A DNA stretch of 64,000 nucleotides, taken from Monodelphis domestica. Its lineage: Eukaryota; Chordata; Mammalia; Didelphimorphia; Didelphidae. The number at the start of each line of letters is the position of its first letter. The first letter of the stretch is position 1. Shown in pieces: positions 44,050-56,596 of the stretch. The DNA is taken from contig NC_077235.1 in the NCBI RefSeq assembly GCF_027887165.1, positions 12,483,033-12,547,032 on the forward strand, written 5' to 3'. The notes under the pieces are model-generated. The model saw only the letters and a program-made list of their open reading frames with translations. It ran no database searches and had not been told where the DNA came from. Position numbers and translations under genes: made by a program.

Positions 44050-45290
44050 TTGTTTGTCACTGGTATGCATTATGATTTGTAGTGTACTGGATATCTGTTT
44101 TTTCTGTATTTGCTTATATCATCTTTGTGGCCCAGCGTATGATCAATTTCTGTATAAAATCTGAGAATCTAGGAAAAATATGAGTATACTCTTGCTTTTT
44201 CCTATTAAATTCTCTCCACATATTTATTAGATCTAATTTATTCAATAGTGTATTTAGTTCTGTAATTTTTCTTATTTATCTTTTTGTTATATTTATGATA
44301 TACTGATAATAGGATGTTAAAAATCTCTGACTACTTCATTTCTTTTTGCAAAGCTATGCAGGTTCCCTTTATGAATTTTGTTGCAGAATTAATAAGCGCA
44401 TATGTATTTAAGATTGATATACTCTAGAGAGCCTTTTAAAATAATATAATGTCATTTATCTCCCTTAGTACTTTCTGGTTTGAATTCAACTTTATTCAGT
44501 ACCATTTGTGTCATTCCTACACTGCATTGTTTGGCAGCAGCCTGGCAAATTTTAGACCTGCTTTTCATTTTGAATTTATTTAGATCTTTCTAGGATAAGG
44601 CATACTGTTTAGTACTCTGACTCTTTTGCACTTATTGGGGAGATTTATCCATTTTCATTTAGTAATACAGTTAGGCCTGTCTTTTATTTGACCACTCTAA
44701 AAGAAAGGAATACATACCTTTTATTCTTCATATTCTTATCATTAATTCAAAATTGACAAAGCCTTTATAAACAAAGTCACTATGCCTAATAATAATTGTT
44801 TGTTTCTTTACCTTGGATTTCCAAATCAGTCAAGGGAGTTTCACTTTGAGGATTATGCTGACCCCTCCTTGCCCACTTTAAAAAAAAATTATCTCTTTAA
44901 AATCTTTAGAGATTTATATTTAGGGCTATTACTTTTTCTACTTGCCAATGATTTTGTCTTGATTTAAAAAATACTTATCTCTTTTGGTTGGGAGATGTGT
45001 TTGTTGTTTAAAGATTTCCTTGAAGTGGCTATTTCCCTTTAAACTTTTCAAAGTCGGTCTGCTTCTCAGATATCCATCTCTCCTCTTCATAAAGCTTGCT
45101 CAATTTTGTTGGGTGAATAATTCTGGGCGCCTGGTTTGTACTGCTTAATTTTGCAAATGTTATATTCCAAATTCTGCATCCTCCATTATCCCCCTTGAAA
45201 AGTCTGCTTCTGATTCTTATTCTTACAGTCTGTGATTTTTTCACTTTAAGCAGCTTTTTTTTTCCTGTTCTCATAGCCTCGGAACATAAC
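44050..45290 (-). mobile_element. Old L1-type LINE (ORF1 end, linker, EN region)
   Basis: Antisense. 44100-44690 follows the endonuclease region (TTTGTGGCCCAGCGTATGATCAATT, GTTATATTTATGATATACTG, ATAATATAATGTCATTTATC). 45080-45290 follows the ORF1 C-terminus (CTCAATTTTGTTGGGTGAATAATTCTGGG). Gene order along the minus strand is correct for L1. Very diverged. Confidence 0.55.
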
Positions 45291-45334
45291 TACGAGATGG
45301 TAAACGTGGGGTTTTTATACCAACAACAAAAGAC

Positions 45335-45530
45335 TGACATTTATTTAGAACTTTACTTACATTCTAATTTGAGCCTCACAACAACTCTACAAAGTAGATA
45401 CTGTAGATATGATTATCCCCATTTTACAGATGAGGAAATGGAGGCTACGTGACTTGACTATGGTCACATAGCAATTAAGTGTCAGAGGTCTTCTTAATTC
45501 CAGATAAAGCACTCTATTCACTTAACCACA
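45335..45530 (-). mobile_element. MIR CORE-SINE
   Basis: TTGAGCCTCACAACAACTCTACAAAGTAG, CCCATTTTACAGATGAGGAAATGGAGGC, TGACTATGGTCACATAGC: textbook antisense MIR. Confidence 0.85.
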
Positions 45531-48197
45531 CTGTGTTTCTCACCAGAGCCTTACAGATTATTTCTCTCCTTTACAGTTATTCCTTTTTGGCATTTTCACT
45601 TTCTGAGATATTAAGAGTTCAGATCATCAATAATGGAAATCACTTACTAAGGAAATGTTGGTTGGTTATTATTGTTTTTTTCCATACCTATGTTTTCCTC
45701 CCAGTTTTATCTGTAAATGCCCTTATGATGACCCTACTCTATAGGTTCATTCTTCATCCACTAGTTTTTCTCTTTTGTTGTACCTTTAAATCTTCTTTCA
45801 TCTTCCTCAGTGATGCTCTAAAGATGAGCTCATATTCTAAACTGGTCTTTTCCTGGGCTGCTAGCATTTCTTTCCACACCCAAAAGAATGAAGTTGGGAG
45901 GAGATAATAAAATACATTTGGAAAAAGAGATGGGCACTGAGAGATGGGCACTGCAGGATGAATTTTGAAAATCGTTCAGACGGCAACAGATTACAAAAAT
46001 GACATTTGTTCAGAATAATCTCTAATTTCATAATCCCACATAATAATAATAATAATTACTAATAGCCTCTTCCATCCTCTTAGGAGAGCTAGTTAAGGGC
46101 AACAGACAGTACCATGGAAGCACTGGTTAGAGTGGCAGGATTTTTATGTGTTAAATGTCACGTGAGAGCTGGAAAGATTTCTGAAAAGTTGCAGGTGTCC
46201 AAAGGCACGAGGATCTCTGCCCTAAGATCGCTCCCCATTCCTTTTAGATAGTAAGCTCTCATTTTGGCATCCTTCACAATGCCTGGAGCAGAACTAATAT
46301 TTATGTAAGAGATTCGACAAAAACTCAGTGGAGTGAGGAAAACCAGTTTCTCTAGAAGGTAGGATCAGTGCTTTCATTAATGCTTGTATTTTGGAGGGGG
46401 TCGGGAGGGTGGTTGTAGCTACTTTTTAATAATTTGACAGTTCTCTTCTATAAAAGACTTGAGTGCAGCAGTAATAGGCACTAAATAAGTAAGAGAGAAT
46501 GGTGCATTTGTGTTTTAAAAGCCCTTGAAAAGACTATTAAGATAGAATATATACTTGGTATATAATCATAATCCTATTCATAAAAGTCTCAGAGATATAA
46601 GCATGCTTGGGCTCCCTGGGACTAATAAACAAAATTGAACTTTACTTCTTGTAAATGGCACTTAAAAAAATCAGAGCCTGTCAATAAGAGAAAGCACAGG
46701 ACATCCAATTACCCAGAAAGACTCAGCCTTTTTATGATTTCCAAAATGCTCATAACCAAAGGTGAACTGAGGGACTGGCCTCCAAGATTGGTTTGTGAAA
46801 GGCAGAGCACCCAGCATAATGTCACAGAGATGACCATGAAATGAATGCCTCTCCCCACCCCATTGGCAGTCTCATCTCCACAGGCCAAAGGGCTTGGGGA
46901 ATCAAGAGAGTGCTGTAGATTGCATGATCCCAAAGTTCAGTGGTAAGGAGGCCCCGGGGTGATTGCAGGTACCTCCAGCCTTATCCAGGGAGGAAGTCTG
47001 TAGCAGCTTTGGAAATACTTATTAGACGAGAGAAGGGAAGCTGAGGCCCTGACACGATATTTTGGAAATGAGGCTTCCTTCCACTGGCATAGCCTCTACC
47101 TTCTTACTTCCTGGGGTGCATATGATTAAAACAGATTTTCAGCTGCTTTCTACTGAAGCCGTCCTCTCACCCCCTGGGAAGGAGAGGAAAAGGGTTCAAG
47201 ACCAGCGCTATCTTTCCCCAAGTAGGTGGCACAGTGAGTGATCCATTCATCAGTACAGAAAGTCTGAAAGCATAGGAGCTAATATCAGGAGAGCCTTTGC
47301 TTGAAAATAAAAATTCTACCATACAATGTATATGATAAGGCCATCAACAGGCAAAAAACACCCAACAAATCCACACAACAAGGAGACATTTTATATCAAG
47401 CCCATAGCATTTTACCAAGCATGTCCAAATAAATGACGCAACCAGAGAACAAGCCAAGGGTTTCTTTTGTTCTGTGCCTTCTTCCAGGTGCCTCTGAAGT
47501 TAAGCTACCTCAAGTCTACTTGTGTACCTTTGGTCTCTAGTGCTGCTTCCTGCCGCCTCCTGCAGGTCTTTCCATATTACTTCCTTCTACACATCAAACT
47601 CCGGGGTTTTATAGGACAACTTCCCAGGGTTCCACCACAGCTGGGGGACCTAGCAGTGCTTTTCCAAAAGAACCAGGCACGTTACAGAAAAGTAAAAGAC
47701 ATTTCCTTATGTCACTGGTGCAGGTTGTACAAGAGGAGGCCTAGGGCACAGGATGAAACCTCTGGGATGAGCCAAGGACAAAGACAGGGTCAGGAAAGGG
47801 ATAGGGGTGCAAAGTTCTGGAAACTACATGCTTGTTCCTGAGCACAGCAGGATGCCGAAGGGTCCATGGAAGAGGCTGTTCAGGATATGTCAGTCCAATA
47901 ATACTAACCATCACTACTGTCTGTGAGGGATGCATGGGTGCCAGTCATTTTTATGCCAGGGCAACATAAATCATTAATCTCATAGGGATGGGTAGGTTCT
48001 TTGCCAAATATGTCTGATGGCTCTCCTCTCTTTAGTGTCACAGGGAGGAAATGTGATGTATTGGCTAATGCAAGGCACGTGGATGACTCAGACAGAAATG
48101 ACAAACATGGGATATGGGAAGGTTTCAGAAACTATCAGGGATACCAAGAACAAAGAGGGGGATAGCCAGGGTCTGGAGCAAAGACAGCCTTCTGCGA
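45531..48197. other. Long stretch with no gene recognised
   Basis: The 142-codon frame at 45479-45907 is hydrophobic and overlaps the MIR; T-rich sequence here may be more of the old L1. The 124-codon frame at 47467-47841 shows no domain. A short AAT repeat lies at 46039-46055. Confidence 0.4.
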
Positions 48198-48250
48198 TAG
48201 ATGAATAGATAGATAGATAGACAGGCAGGCAGGTAGGCAGACAGACAGCG
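48198..48250. repeat. GATA / CAGG-type tetranucleotide repeats
   Basis: GATAGATAGATAGATAGA followed by CAGGCAGGCAGGTAGGCAGACAGACAG. Confidence 0.9.
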
Positions 48251-48254
48251 GGAC

Positions 48255-48548
48255 CCTTTATAGAAATAATATTTACTATGCACTATGTGTGGGGGATATA
48301 AATACAAGCAGGCAAGATAGCCTTGCCCTCAAGGAGCTTATATTTTGGAGGGAAAAGACTATATATAAGGAGAAACTAGGGGAAGGGGTACATAAAATAA
48401 GGCCAAAGCAGGCCTCTCAAAGTCCACGGTGGCTGCAGGAATAGAGTCCAATTAGAGATTTGGGAGAAAGTAGAGGTGATGGCCTGAGTTGAGATAAAAT
48501 GGCTAGAGATGTGCAGGAAGACAGGGTGAAAAGCTCTACATCATTTGG
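48255..48548 (-). mobile_element. L2 LINE 3' end
   Basis: ATTTACTATGCACTATGTGTGGGGGATATAAATACAAG, CTTGCCCTCAAGGAGCTTATATTTTGG, then antisense 3' coding sequence. Confidence 0.7.
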
Positions 48549-49427
48549 GATTATCACCTTCCAGCATTTATTCATCTCTTTTGTAATTATTCAGCATTGA
48601 GCCTGCAGACACAATTGCATAGAGCTGGGAATTTGTAATAGCATCCAATTCCTAGGTGCTGTGACCAAAGTACTTAAATCTCAGTATTTTCAACTTTATT
48701 GACCAAGCCCTGAAATAAGACAGGAGAACCTAAGAAATTGAGACGCACTGGGTGCTAGCTAAGCAAAAGCTTAATAGTCATAATGAGGCTACATTACAAT
48801 TTTAGACTGCTGAGGGTTTACACTCTCTTGACTCTGTTAATATGCCCCTTGATTAAGGACATATGGGTCAAAACCTTATCATTCAAGGTCACTCGAGATT
48901 GCTCCTTTTGCTCAGACAGGGTTTAGTAGCCCAGACAAGTCATGAAATTCAAATGTTTTTATTTGCAAAATGAAATGAAAGATATTTAAATTGTTAGAGC
49001 AGGTCAAAATAATTTGTCTAATGGTTCGCCATGCAGTCGCTGTCCTCTGTAATCTAAGTTGACACTGCTGAGAATGGCATTTTCCCTAACAGGCTCTTCC
49101 CCATCTACATCACAGTGCCCGAAGTCAAACCCAAATGGCTAATGGGGCAGAGTCGGGCCCAGGAATTATAATAGGGGGCAATGAGAATTTTCTGGTCCTT
49201 GAAGGTCAATACAGACTCAGTGGGAGAAGACTATATAGAGAAAAAAGAAGGAAAGAATCAGGGCAGTGAGGAAGAAGAAAAAGCTCTGCAGAATGCTTCA
49301 GTAGCTGAAGACCCTTGCTGAGGTCTTCTTCTCTTACTTTGGGTGTTCCTTCACCCAAATGGAAAGAGCTTTTCTAAAAGCTCAGGCAGGAGCAATCTTC
49401 ACAGATAGATGGTGTTCGGAGGGCTCC
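48549..49427. other. Repeat-poor stretch, candidate conserved noncoding DNA
   Basis: No gene or known repeat. 48560-49080 is balanced, non-simple sequence with words such as GCAGGTCAAAATAATTTG. Confidence 0.4.
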
Positions 49428-49444
49428 CAAATATGGTGGATTCT
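49428..49444 (+). repeat. Target-site duplication, left copy (L1)
   Basis: CAAATATGGTGGATTCT, identical to 53742-53758. Confidence 0.9.
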
Positions 49445-50279
49445 GAGGGAGGGAGTGGAGTTAAGATGGCAGCTTAGAGACAGCAATAGCTCAGACCTCC
49501 TCAAACCCTTCTTCACCAATCAGAAACACAATGCTTTGAGGTGACTGAAAACCAAATTTAACAACAAGACGGATCTAGGGAACCCTCCTCCTGGTCCCAA
49601 CTTAAAAGTATGCCCCCCCCAAAAGCCTGAACTCTAGAACACGCAGGTTTAAGGGGAAGGAAGAAGGAAGGTCCCAGGACGCCTCCCCCACCTACAGTGC
49701 TGAGCCTTCAGCAGTGGCTGGAATCTCTGGGTGGGCAAGGGTGCTAGTCCAGAAGGGAGTACCTTGCTGACAAAGCTGAGTCAGGATCAGAGCTTAGGAC
49801 ACAGGTGGTGGGGGAGATAGCTGGAGAAGCTCAGAGGAGGCAGCCCAGTCACAGCCAAGATGTTCCATCTTTTTCCGCCCCTTTTCTGGAAGTTTTGGCC
49901 TCAGGGCACATCCAGCTTTGCAGATCAACTCTTCTGCCCTGGCTCAGTCTCATCAATAGGGCAGATAAGAAGCTTTCAGAGGGCAAGGGAAGCTCAAGCT
50001 CCAACACCCCGCCCCCACAGACTGATCTGAGAGCCTTGCTGACTAAGCTTCAAGGGGCAAAGGCAGCAGCAAACTACAGGCAACAATGTTGACAACAGGG
50101 AGGGAAGCCCAGCTCCTTTTCAGTTCTGCTATCAGCCAGGGAAGATCTGACTAACCTGATCAAACAGCAGAACAGAGAAGAAGCCCCTTCAGGACAGAAC
50201 AGCCCAAACTCATAGATCTAGCATAAAATGAGAGGAACAAGACTTCAGGCAACTACAGAGAGGAAAGAAGGGGGGAAAT

Positions 50280-51301
50280 ATGAATAAACAACAGAAAAAG
50301 AAAAACGAAATTATTATTGACCAGTTCTATCCAGGCAAGGAACAAAGAGCAAACAAAACAGAGGAGGATCAAAGAATGCCAAGCAAAAACACAGAAACTC
50401 CAGTGAATTGGACACAGGCTTTGGAAGAACTCAAAATACAATTCAAAAAACAAATAAGAGAAGCTGAAGGCAACTGGGGAAAGAACTTAAAAAGCAAAAT
50501 TAATCATCTGGAAACAGATAATGGTGTCTTGAAAGCCAAAATTCATCAGCTTAAAAATGAGGCAAAGGAGATGAAAGATCAGAAGGAGAAGGATGACCCA
50601 AGAGCCACGGATGAAATTCAGTCTTTACAAACTAGAATCCAACAGTTAGAAGCAAATGACTTCTTCACAAGGCATCAAGAAACTATAAAACAAAATCAAA
50701 AGAATGAAAAAATTGAAGAAAATATGGAATGCCTCATCCAGTAAACGGAAGATTTAGAAAACAGGTCCAGGAGAGACAACAATCAAACAATCATTGGTCT
50801 ACTGAAAGATCATGACAGAAAAAAAAGCCTGGACATCATTCTACAGGAAATTATCCAAGAAAACTACTCCAACGTTCTAGAGCAAGAGGGAAAAGAGGAG
50901 ATTGAAAGAATCCACAGATCACCTCCTGTACTTAATCCCCAACTGACAACACCCAGAAATGTTATAGACAAATTTAAGACCTACCAGATCAAGGAAAAAT
51001 ATTACAAACTGCTAAGAAGAAGTCATTCAGATGCCATGGAACCACAGTTAGGATAACAGGATCTGGCTACATCTACACTGAAGGACTGAAAGGCATGGAA
51101 TATGATATTCCAGAAAGCAGGAAACTAGGTTTACAACCAAGAATCAACTACCCAGAAAAACTGACAGTAGTCTTACAGAGGATGTCATGGTTATTTAATA
51201 AAATAGAAGACTTCCAAGCATTTGTAAAGAAAAGACCAGACCTGAACAGAAAATGTGATGACCAAACACAGAATTCAAGAGAATTACCAAAAGGTAATTA
51301 A
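50280..51301 (+). pseudogene. L1 ORF1 (RNA-binding protein), broken
   Basis: Starts MNKQQKKKNEII. The first 154 codons are open to a TAA at 50742-50744 and are strongly coiled-coil (heptads such as LETDNGVLKAKIHQLKNEA). The C-terminal part is open again at 51095-51301 and contains PRINYPEKL, matching the basic C-terminal domain of L1 ORF1p. Not functional. Confidence 0.8.
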
Positions 51302-51995
51302 GAAGGAAAAAAGAAAAGCAAAAAAAAACCCCAACTTTTTTTAAGAGACCCAATAAGTTAAAATATGTATCCCTATAAGAAAAGAAGTCATTGGTAATTC
51401 TTCAAAATTGTTATTATCACTTGGGTAGTTAGAAAAGTTACTTATACTTAGAGGCAACAGTGACAAATTGTATAGGATGGAATGCCAAGATATAAATAGG
51501 TATATAAAATATATATATGCATAAATATATAGAGAGTTAAAAAGAGGTTAATACTAAGAGAAATGGGAAAAGAAACAAAATGGGGTAAATTTATATGTCA
51601 TAAAGAAGCTCATGGCGTGAGTGAGGGAGAACACCAATACACTGGAAGGGTAAAGACGTTGGGAGATCAGAAATATTTAATTCTTACGTGCATTGAAATT
51701 GACTTACAGAGGGAAGAAAAACCAAATCCATTGGGGCAGAGAATTTATTTCTGCCCTATAGAGAAGTAGAAGGGTAACAAACAGACTGGTGGGGAGGGAA
51801 GCAATACAAGGGAGGGAGAGGGTGGGGGAGTAGTTTAAAAAGACCATAAAGAAAATAAGAGGGGAATAAGAAGGGAGGGAGGTAGAAAGGGAAGCAAAAT
51901 AAGGGTAGGAATTAGGGGGGCTAATTAAAAACAAAACACTGGTGTAGAAGGAAACAGTGAAAGAAGAAAGGGCAGGACTAGGAGTAGAAATCAAA

Positions 51996-53741
51996 ATGTT
52001 GGGAAATACACAGCTGGTAATCATAACTCTGAATGTGAATGGAATGAACTCACCCATAAAACAGAAGCAAATACAGTGGATTAGAAACCAAAATCCTACC
52101 ATATGTTATCTATAAGAAACACACATGAGGAAGATCAACTGAGAAAAAGAAAGCAGGAGTCTCAATCATGATATCTGACAAAGCCAAAGTAAAAATAGAT
52201 CTAGTCAAATAGATTGGGAAGGTAATTACACCCAGATAAAAGGCAGCATAGACAATGAGTAAATATCAGTATTCAACATGTATGAACCAAGTGGCATAGC
52301 ATCCATATTTCTAAAGGAGAAACTAGTGGAGCTCAAGAATGAAATAGACAGAAAAACTATACTAGTAGGAGACCTGAACCTTCCTCTATCCTTACTAGAT
52401 AAATCAAACCAAAAAATAAATAAGAAAGAGGTAAGAGAAATGAATGAAATCTTAGAAAAATTAGAGTTAGTAGATATGTTGAGAAAAATAAATAGGGACA
52501 AAAAGGAATACACCTTCTTTTCAGCAGCACATGGTACATTCACAAAGATTGACCATTTTACTAGGGCATAAAAACATTGCAAACAAGTGCAAAAGAGCAC
52601 AAATAATAAATGCAACCTTTTCAGATCACAATGCAATAAAAATAATAATTAGGGTACATGGAGAGGCAAATCAAAAATTAGTTGGAAATTAAATAATACA
52701 ATTCTCCAAAGTTGGTTAGTCAAAGAATAAATCATAGAAATGATTAATAATTTCATTAAAGAAAATGACAATGATGAAACATCCTTTCAAAATCTATGGA
52801 TGCAGCTAAAGCAGTACTTAGTGGGAAATTTATATCCTTGAGTTTATATATTAACAAATTAGGGAGGGCAGAGGTCAATGAATGAGGCATGCAAATTAAA
52901 AATCTAGAAAGTGAATAAGTTAAAAATCTTCATAGGAAAACTAAATTCGAGATCCTATAAATTAAAGGAAAAAATTTTAAAAATTTAAAGTCAAAGAACT
53001 ATTGATTTAATAAATAAGACTAGAAGCTGGTACTTTGAAAAAAAAAACAAATAAAACAGACAAAGAACTGGTCAATCTAATTTTAAAAAAGGAAAGAAAA
53101 TCAAATTAACAGTATCAAATATTAAAAAGGAGACCTCACCTCTAATGAAGAGGAAATTGAGGCAATCATTAAAAACTATTATGCCCAATTATATGGCAAT
53201 AAATAATGGCAATCTAGATGATATGGATGAATATTTACCAAAAAAAAATTCCTGGATTAACAGAAGAAGAAATAGAATACTTAATCCCATATCAGAAAAA
53301 GAAATTGAACAAGCCATCAAAGAAGTCCCTAAGAAAAAATCCCCAGGGCCTGATAGATTCACAAGTGAATTCTAACAAACATTCAACGAACAACTAATCC
53401 CGATATTATACAAACTATTTGACATAAGCAAAGAGGGAGTTCTACCAAATTCCTTTTATGACATAAATATGGTACTGATTCCAAAACCAGGCAGGTAAAA
53501 ACAGAGAAAGAAAAGTACAGACCAATATCCTTAATGAACATAGATGCAAAAATCTTAAATAGTATACTAGCAAAAAGACTCTAGCAAGTGATCACAAGGA
53601 TTATTCACTATGATCAAGAGGGATTTATACCAGGAATGCAAGGATGGTTCAATATTAGGAAAATCATCCACATAATTGACCATATCAACAAGCAAATCAA
53701 TAAAAAAATCACATGGTTATCTCAATAGATGCAGAAAAAGT
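51996..53741 (+). pseudogene. L1 ORF2 (endonuclease-RT), broken and truncated
   Basis: Opens MLGNTQLVIITLNVNGMN (endonuclease N-terminus, catalytic N in LNVNG). A TAA near 52111 replaces the residue before ETH. Further conserved endonuclease words are VGDLN at about 52365 and IDHF at about 52550. The pre-RT motif KSPGPD lies at about 53340. The RT core with its YADD motif is missing, so no activity is possible. Confidence 0.8.
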
Positions 53742-53758
53742 CAAATATGGTGGATTCT
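53742..53758 (+). repeat. Target-site duplication, right copy (L1)
   Basis: CAAATATGGTGGATTCT, identical to 49428-49444. Confidence 0.9.
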
Positions 53759-54049
53759 TTTCTTGATGCTGCCCTCCATCAAACCTTGTCCTAATCATGC
53801 CCTGTATCCTCAGCACTAAAATCTTTTTGAAGTAAGTAACACCTTAATGAAATAGACTAACCCCTGCTCATGTGTAACATCAATCATCAACCAACCTTCA
53901 GGAATTGCTCACTATGTGCCAAGCCCTGGGCTATGTAATTACGGACAGGTACTGAAGCTATGATTTCACTGGTACAAGGAACTCCTAGGGAGGACACTCC
54001 TAAATAGAGCTCAGCATCTTCTTTCTAACTTATCATCCTAAACTAAGGC
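53759..54049. other. Mostly unrecognised; small L2-like remnant
   Basis: ATTGCTCACTATGTGCCAAGCCCTGGGC at about 53908-53935 resembles the antisense L2 terminus. Confidence 0.4.
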
Positions 54050-54212
54050 ACTGAGCCGGCTTCAAAGTGAGGAAGATGTGGATTCAAGGCCTATCTCTGA
54101 AACATACTGGCTTTGTGTACCTGAACAGGTCAAGTGACCTCTCAGTAGCCCTGAGAGCAATGTAAGGTGCAGAAATAAAGGTACTTCCAGGGGAAGAGGT
54201 ACTAGCAAATGG
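54050..54212 (+). mobile_element. THER2/MIR3-like CORE-SINE
   Basis: GGAAGATGTGGATTCAAGGCC, CTGAAACATACTGGCTTTGTGTACC, CAAGTGACCTCTCAGTAGCCC. Confidence 0.65.
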
Positions 54213-54234
54213 AAGGAGCTGGTAGAAACGAGGT

Positions 54235-54475
54235 GACATAGTGTAAAGAGCACTAGATAGACTTGGACTCAGGAAGTGCTGAGTACAAATATGGCCTTAA
54301 ACACATAATAGCTAGGCCCTGGCAAAGTCACTTCACCTCTTTGTGACTCAGTTTCCTCATCTATAAAATGGAGATAATTATAGCAGGGGAGGGGTCTTTG
54401 TAAGTACCAAATGAGATATTTATAAAGTGCTCTGTGACATTTAAAGCAATATATGAATGCTTGTCTATTACAGGC
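54235..54475 (+). mobile_element. MIR-like CORE-SINE
   Basis: TGACATAGTGTAAAGAGCACTAGATAGACTTGGACTCAGG, GTGACTCAGTTTCCTCATCTATAAAATGGAGATAATTATAGC, CAAATGAGATATTTATAAAGTGC. Confidence 0.85.
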
Positions 54476-54627
54476 AAAGTAGAGGAGTGGAGTCATTCTA
54501 GGTATAGGAGATGGAAGGTCAGGTGAGAAACAGAACAAGAGTTTAGCCAAAAAAAGAATATGTTAATGGAAACCATATAAGGCTGAAAAGAAAGGCTGAA
54601 GCCTGGCTTCAAAAGGCTTTAAAAGCC

Positions 54628-54845
54628 AATATGAGGGGTGCGCCAGCTAAGTGGTTCAGTGGATTGAGAGCCAGGCCTAGAGACTGGAGATCCTGGGTTC
54701 AAATCTGGTTTCAGATACTTCCTAGTTATGTGACCCTGGGCAAGTCACTTAACCCCCCATTGTCCAACCCTTACCACTCTTCTGCCTTGGAACCAATACA
54801 CAGTACTCATTCTAAGATGGAAGGTAGGAGTTTTTAAAAAATAAA
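54628..54845 (+). mobile_element. MAR1 CORE-SINE, near-complete
   Basis: GCCAGCTAAGTGGTTCAGTGGATTGAGAGCCAGGCCTAGAGA, GGGTTCAAATCTGG, GTGACCCTGGGCAAGTCACTTAACC, CTAAGATGGAAGGTAGGAGTTTTT. Confidence 0.95.
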
Positions 54846-54924
54846 ATCAAAGCCTTCATTTAATCTTTGAAGAGTTTACTGAGTACAGGAGGGCCAAAGT
54901 CAAAACTGTGCCACAAAAATATCA

Positions 54925-55215
54925 TTGAGGCAGCTATATGGAATATGGAGAGGAGTGGGAAGAGGATTGTGATAAAGAGATCAGTTGGGAATCTATTCTA
55001 GTAATCTATGGAAGAGGTTGCTGTGGGCCTTAACTAGGATGGCACTCCTGTGATTGCAGAGAAGGGGACAGATATGAGAGATAAAGAGATGTCACTAAGA
55101 ATCCACAGCAACTACTTCGGCATAAGGATAGAGAAAGTAAGGCTGAATCTGAGGATGTGAAACTGGGTGACAGGAAGGATGAGAGAAATAAGGAATTCCT
55201 AGTTGGTGGGCAAGT
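54925..55215 (-). mobile_element. L2 LINE fragment (ORF2 3' region)
   Basis: Antisense L2 words in order: GAATATGGAGAGGAGTGGG, GAATCTATTCTAGTAATCTATGG, ATGAGAGATAAAGAGATGTC, TGAAACTGGGTGACAGGAAGGATG. 55216-55647 shows nothing recognised. Confidence 0.55.
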
Positions 55216-56263
55216 GCCAATGTGGCCTTTGGCTCTCCCCAATCAATAAGTGTCATATACACCATCACACCCTAAGGCACTCAGTAACCTTGTATGCAGT
55301 CTCTACCCCCCAAAAAAGCAAGGAGGAGGAGCTCAAAAATTCGGTGGGACCCTACTGCATGAGACAGAACTGACCTCTTACAGTAAGGCCTCTCTCTATT
55401 GACATTTCACTAAAGTAGGAGGACAATAGGACCAAGGTCACATCCCTACCAGGACATAATGGACAGCTGGGTATATACTCTTACACTCTCACATGTGACT
55501 GCTAAATTCAAATTCACTCAGTCATTGCTAATTATTCTCCCTCTTCAAGGAGTCTAAGGGCTCTTGCATCAAAACAAATGCTAGCTAGCTCAAGAGCATC
55601 AAGTCCTGCCCTACCCCCAAATTGGCTTTTAAAACCTTTCATAGGAGCCTTTTAGAGGGGTGGAGCCAAGATGATGGCTTATTAGTAGCAAAAGCTCAGA
55701 ATTTCCCCAAAACAACCTTAAAATGGCACCTAAAAATGACTGAAGTCAGAAAACCAGCAAGGAGACAAAGTGAGAAGATTCTCCTACAGAAAACAACTTG
55801 AAAGTTCAGCAGAGAAGGTAAATTTTCACCAAATAAGGGAGGACCAGAAGTAAGACTGCACATAGGAGTGTGGGCCGGGCCCACCCCACTGCATTAGGTT
55901 CTGAATCCGAGCATAAGCCAACTTTGGGATCCTGGGACCCTGCCTAAGGCAAAAGCAGAGTACCCTGCACCCACCCTTAAAAGTCCAAAGTCCTGGTACT
56001 AACCTGCAGTGAGGCACTGAAGTCCATAGCAGTTGGCCCTTTCAAACCTATGGTGAAATACCTAGCCCCAGGGCAAAATAGTTCACAGTGCTGAGTCTTG
56101 CAAGACATCCATAGAGGAGACAGAATCAGCAATTTTCGGAATGCCTATTCCACAGGCAAAAATGGCAAACAGCAAAAGAAACACCTAAACATAGAACATT
56201 TTTATGGAGACAAAGAAGAGCAAAGAACTGATTAAGTAGGGAAGGTGAGATCAAAGCAACCTC

Positions 56264-56596
56264 ATGCAAAACTTCAAAGAAAAATTTGAAATGGTCTCAG
56301 GTGCTAGAAGAGTTCAAAAATCAAAACTGAAAGGAGGAAGAAAATGGGAAAAAGAAATGAAAGTAATACAAAAAGAAAATAACAGGTTAAAGAGCAAATT
56401 TGTTCAACTGGAAAAAGAGGCACAAAATTCCAATGAAGAAAACAGTTCCATGAAAAGTAGAGTTGTCCAATTGGAAAAGGAGGATCAAAATATCACACAA
56501 GAAAATAAGTCTTTAAAAATTAGAATTGGGCAAATAGAAGCTAATGACTTCATAAGATACCAAGAAACAAGAAAACAAAATCAAAAGAAAAAATAG
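56264..56596 (+). pseudogene. L1 ORF1 N-terminal part, broken
   Basis: 110 codons, coiled-coil with two repeated LEKE(A/D)QN units. Aligns with the ORF1 at 50280 near IEANDFIRYQETRKQNQK. The C-terminal domain is missing. Confidence 0.7.

Larger units (their letters stand above)
49445..53741 (+). mobile_element. L1 LINE with 5' end, lacking its 3' end
   Basis: Begins with GAGGGAGGGAGTGGAGTTAAGATGGC, the usual L1 5' end, then 5' UTR to 50279, ORF1, an inter-ORF segment and ORF2 up to the RT. It stops at GATGCAGAAAAAG, inside the RT coding region; the rest of ORF2, the 3' UTR and any A tail are absent. A perfect 17-bp duplication brackets this truncated form. Confidence 0.9.

Noticed and set aside
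45479-45907. 142-codon hydrophobic plus-strand frame
   Set aside because: Starts inside a MIR SINE and runs through T-rich sequence; hydrophobicity follows from T content, and there is no domain or splice signal.
47467-47841. 124-codon frame that might be a host gene
   Set aside because: No domain, signal or splice support, and composition matches the surrounding noncoding DNA.
48198-48250. Short regularly spaced units resembling a CRISPR array
   Set aside because: Plain tetranucleotide repeats in a mammalian genome.
52226-52636. 136-codon minus-strand frame, also 51704-52102 minus
   Set aside because: Antisense of the A-rich L1 coding strand, which lacks stops in the complement.
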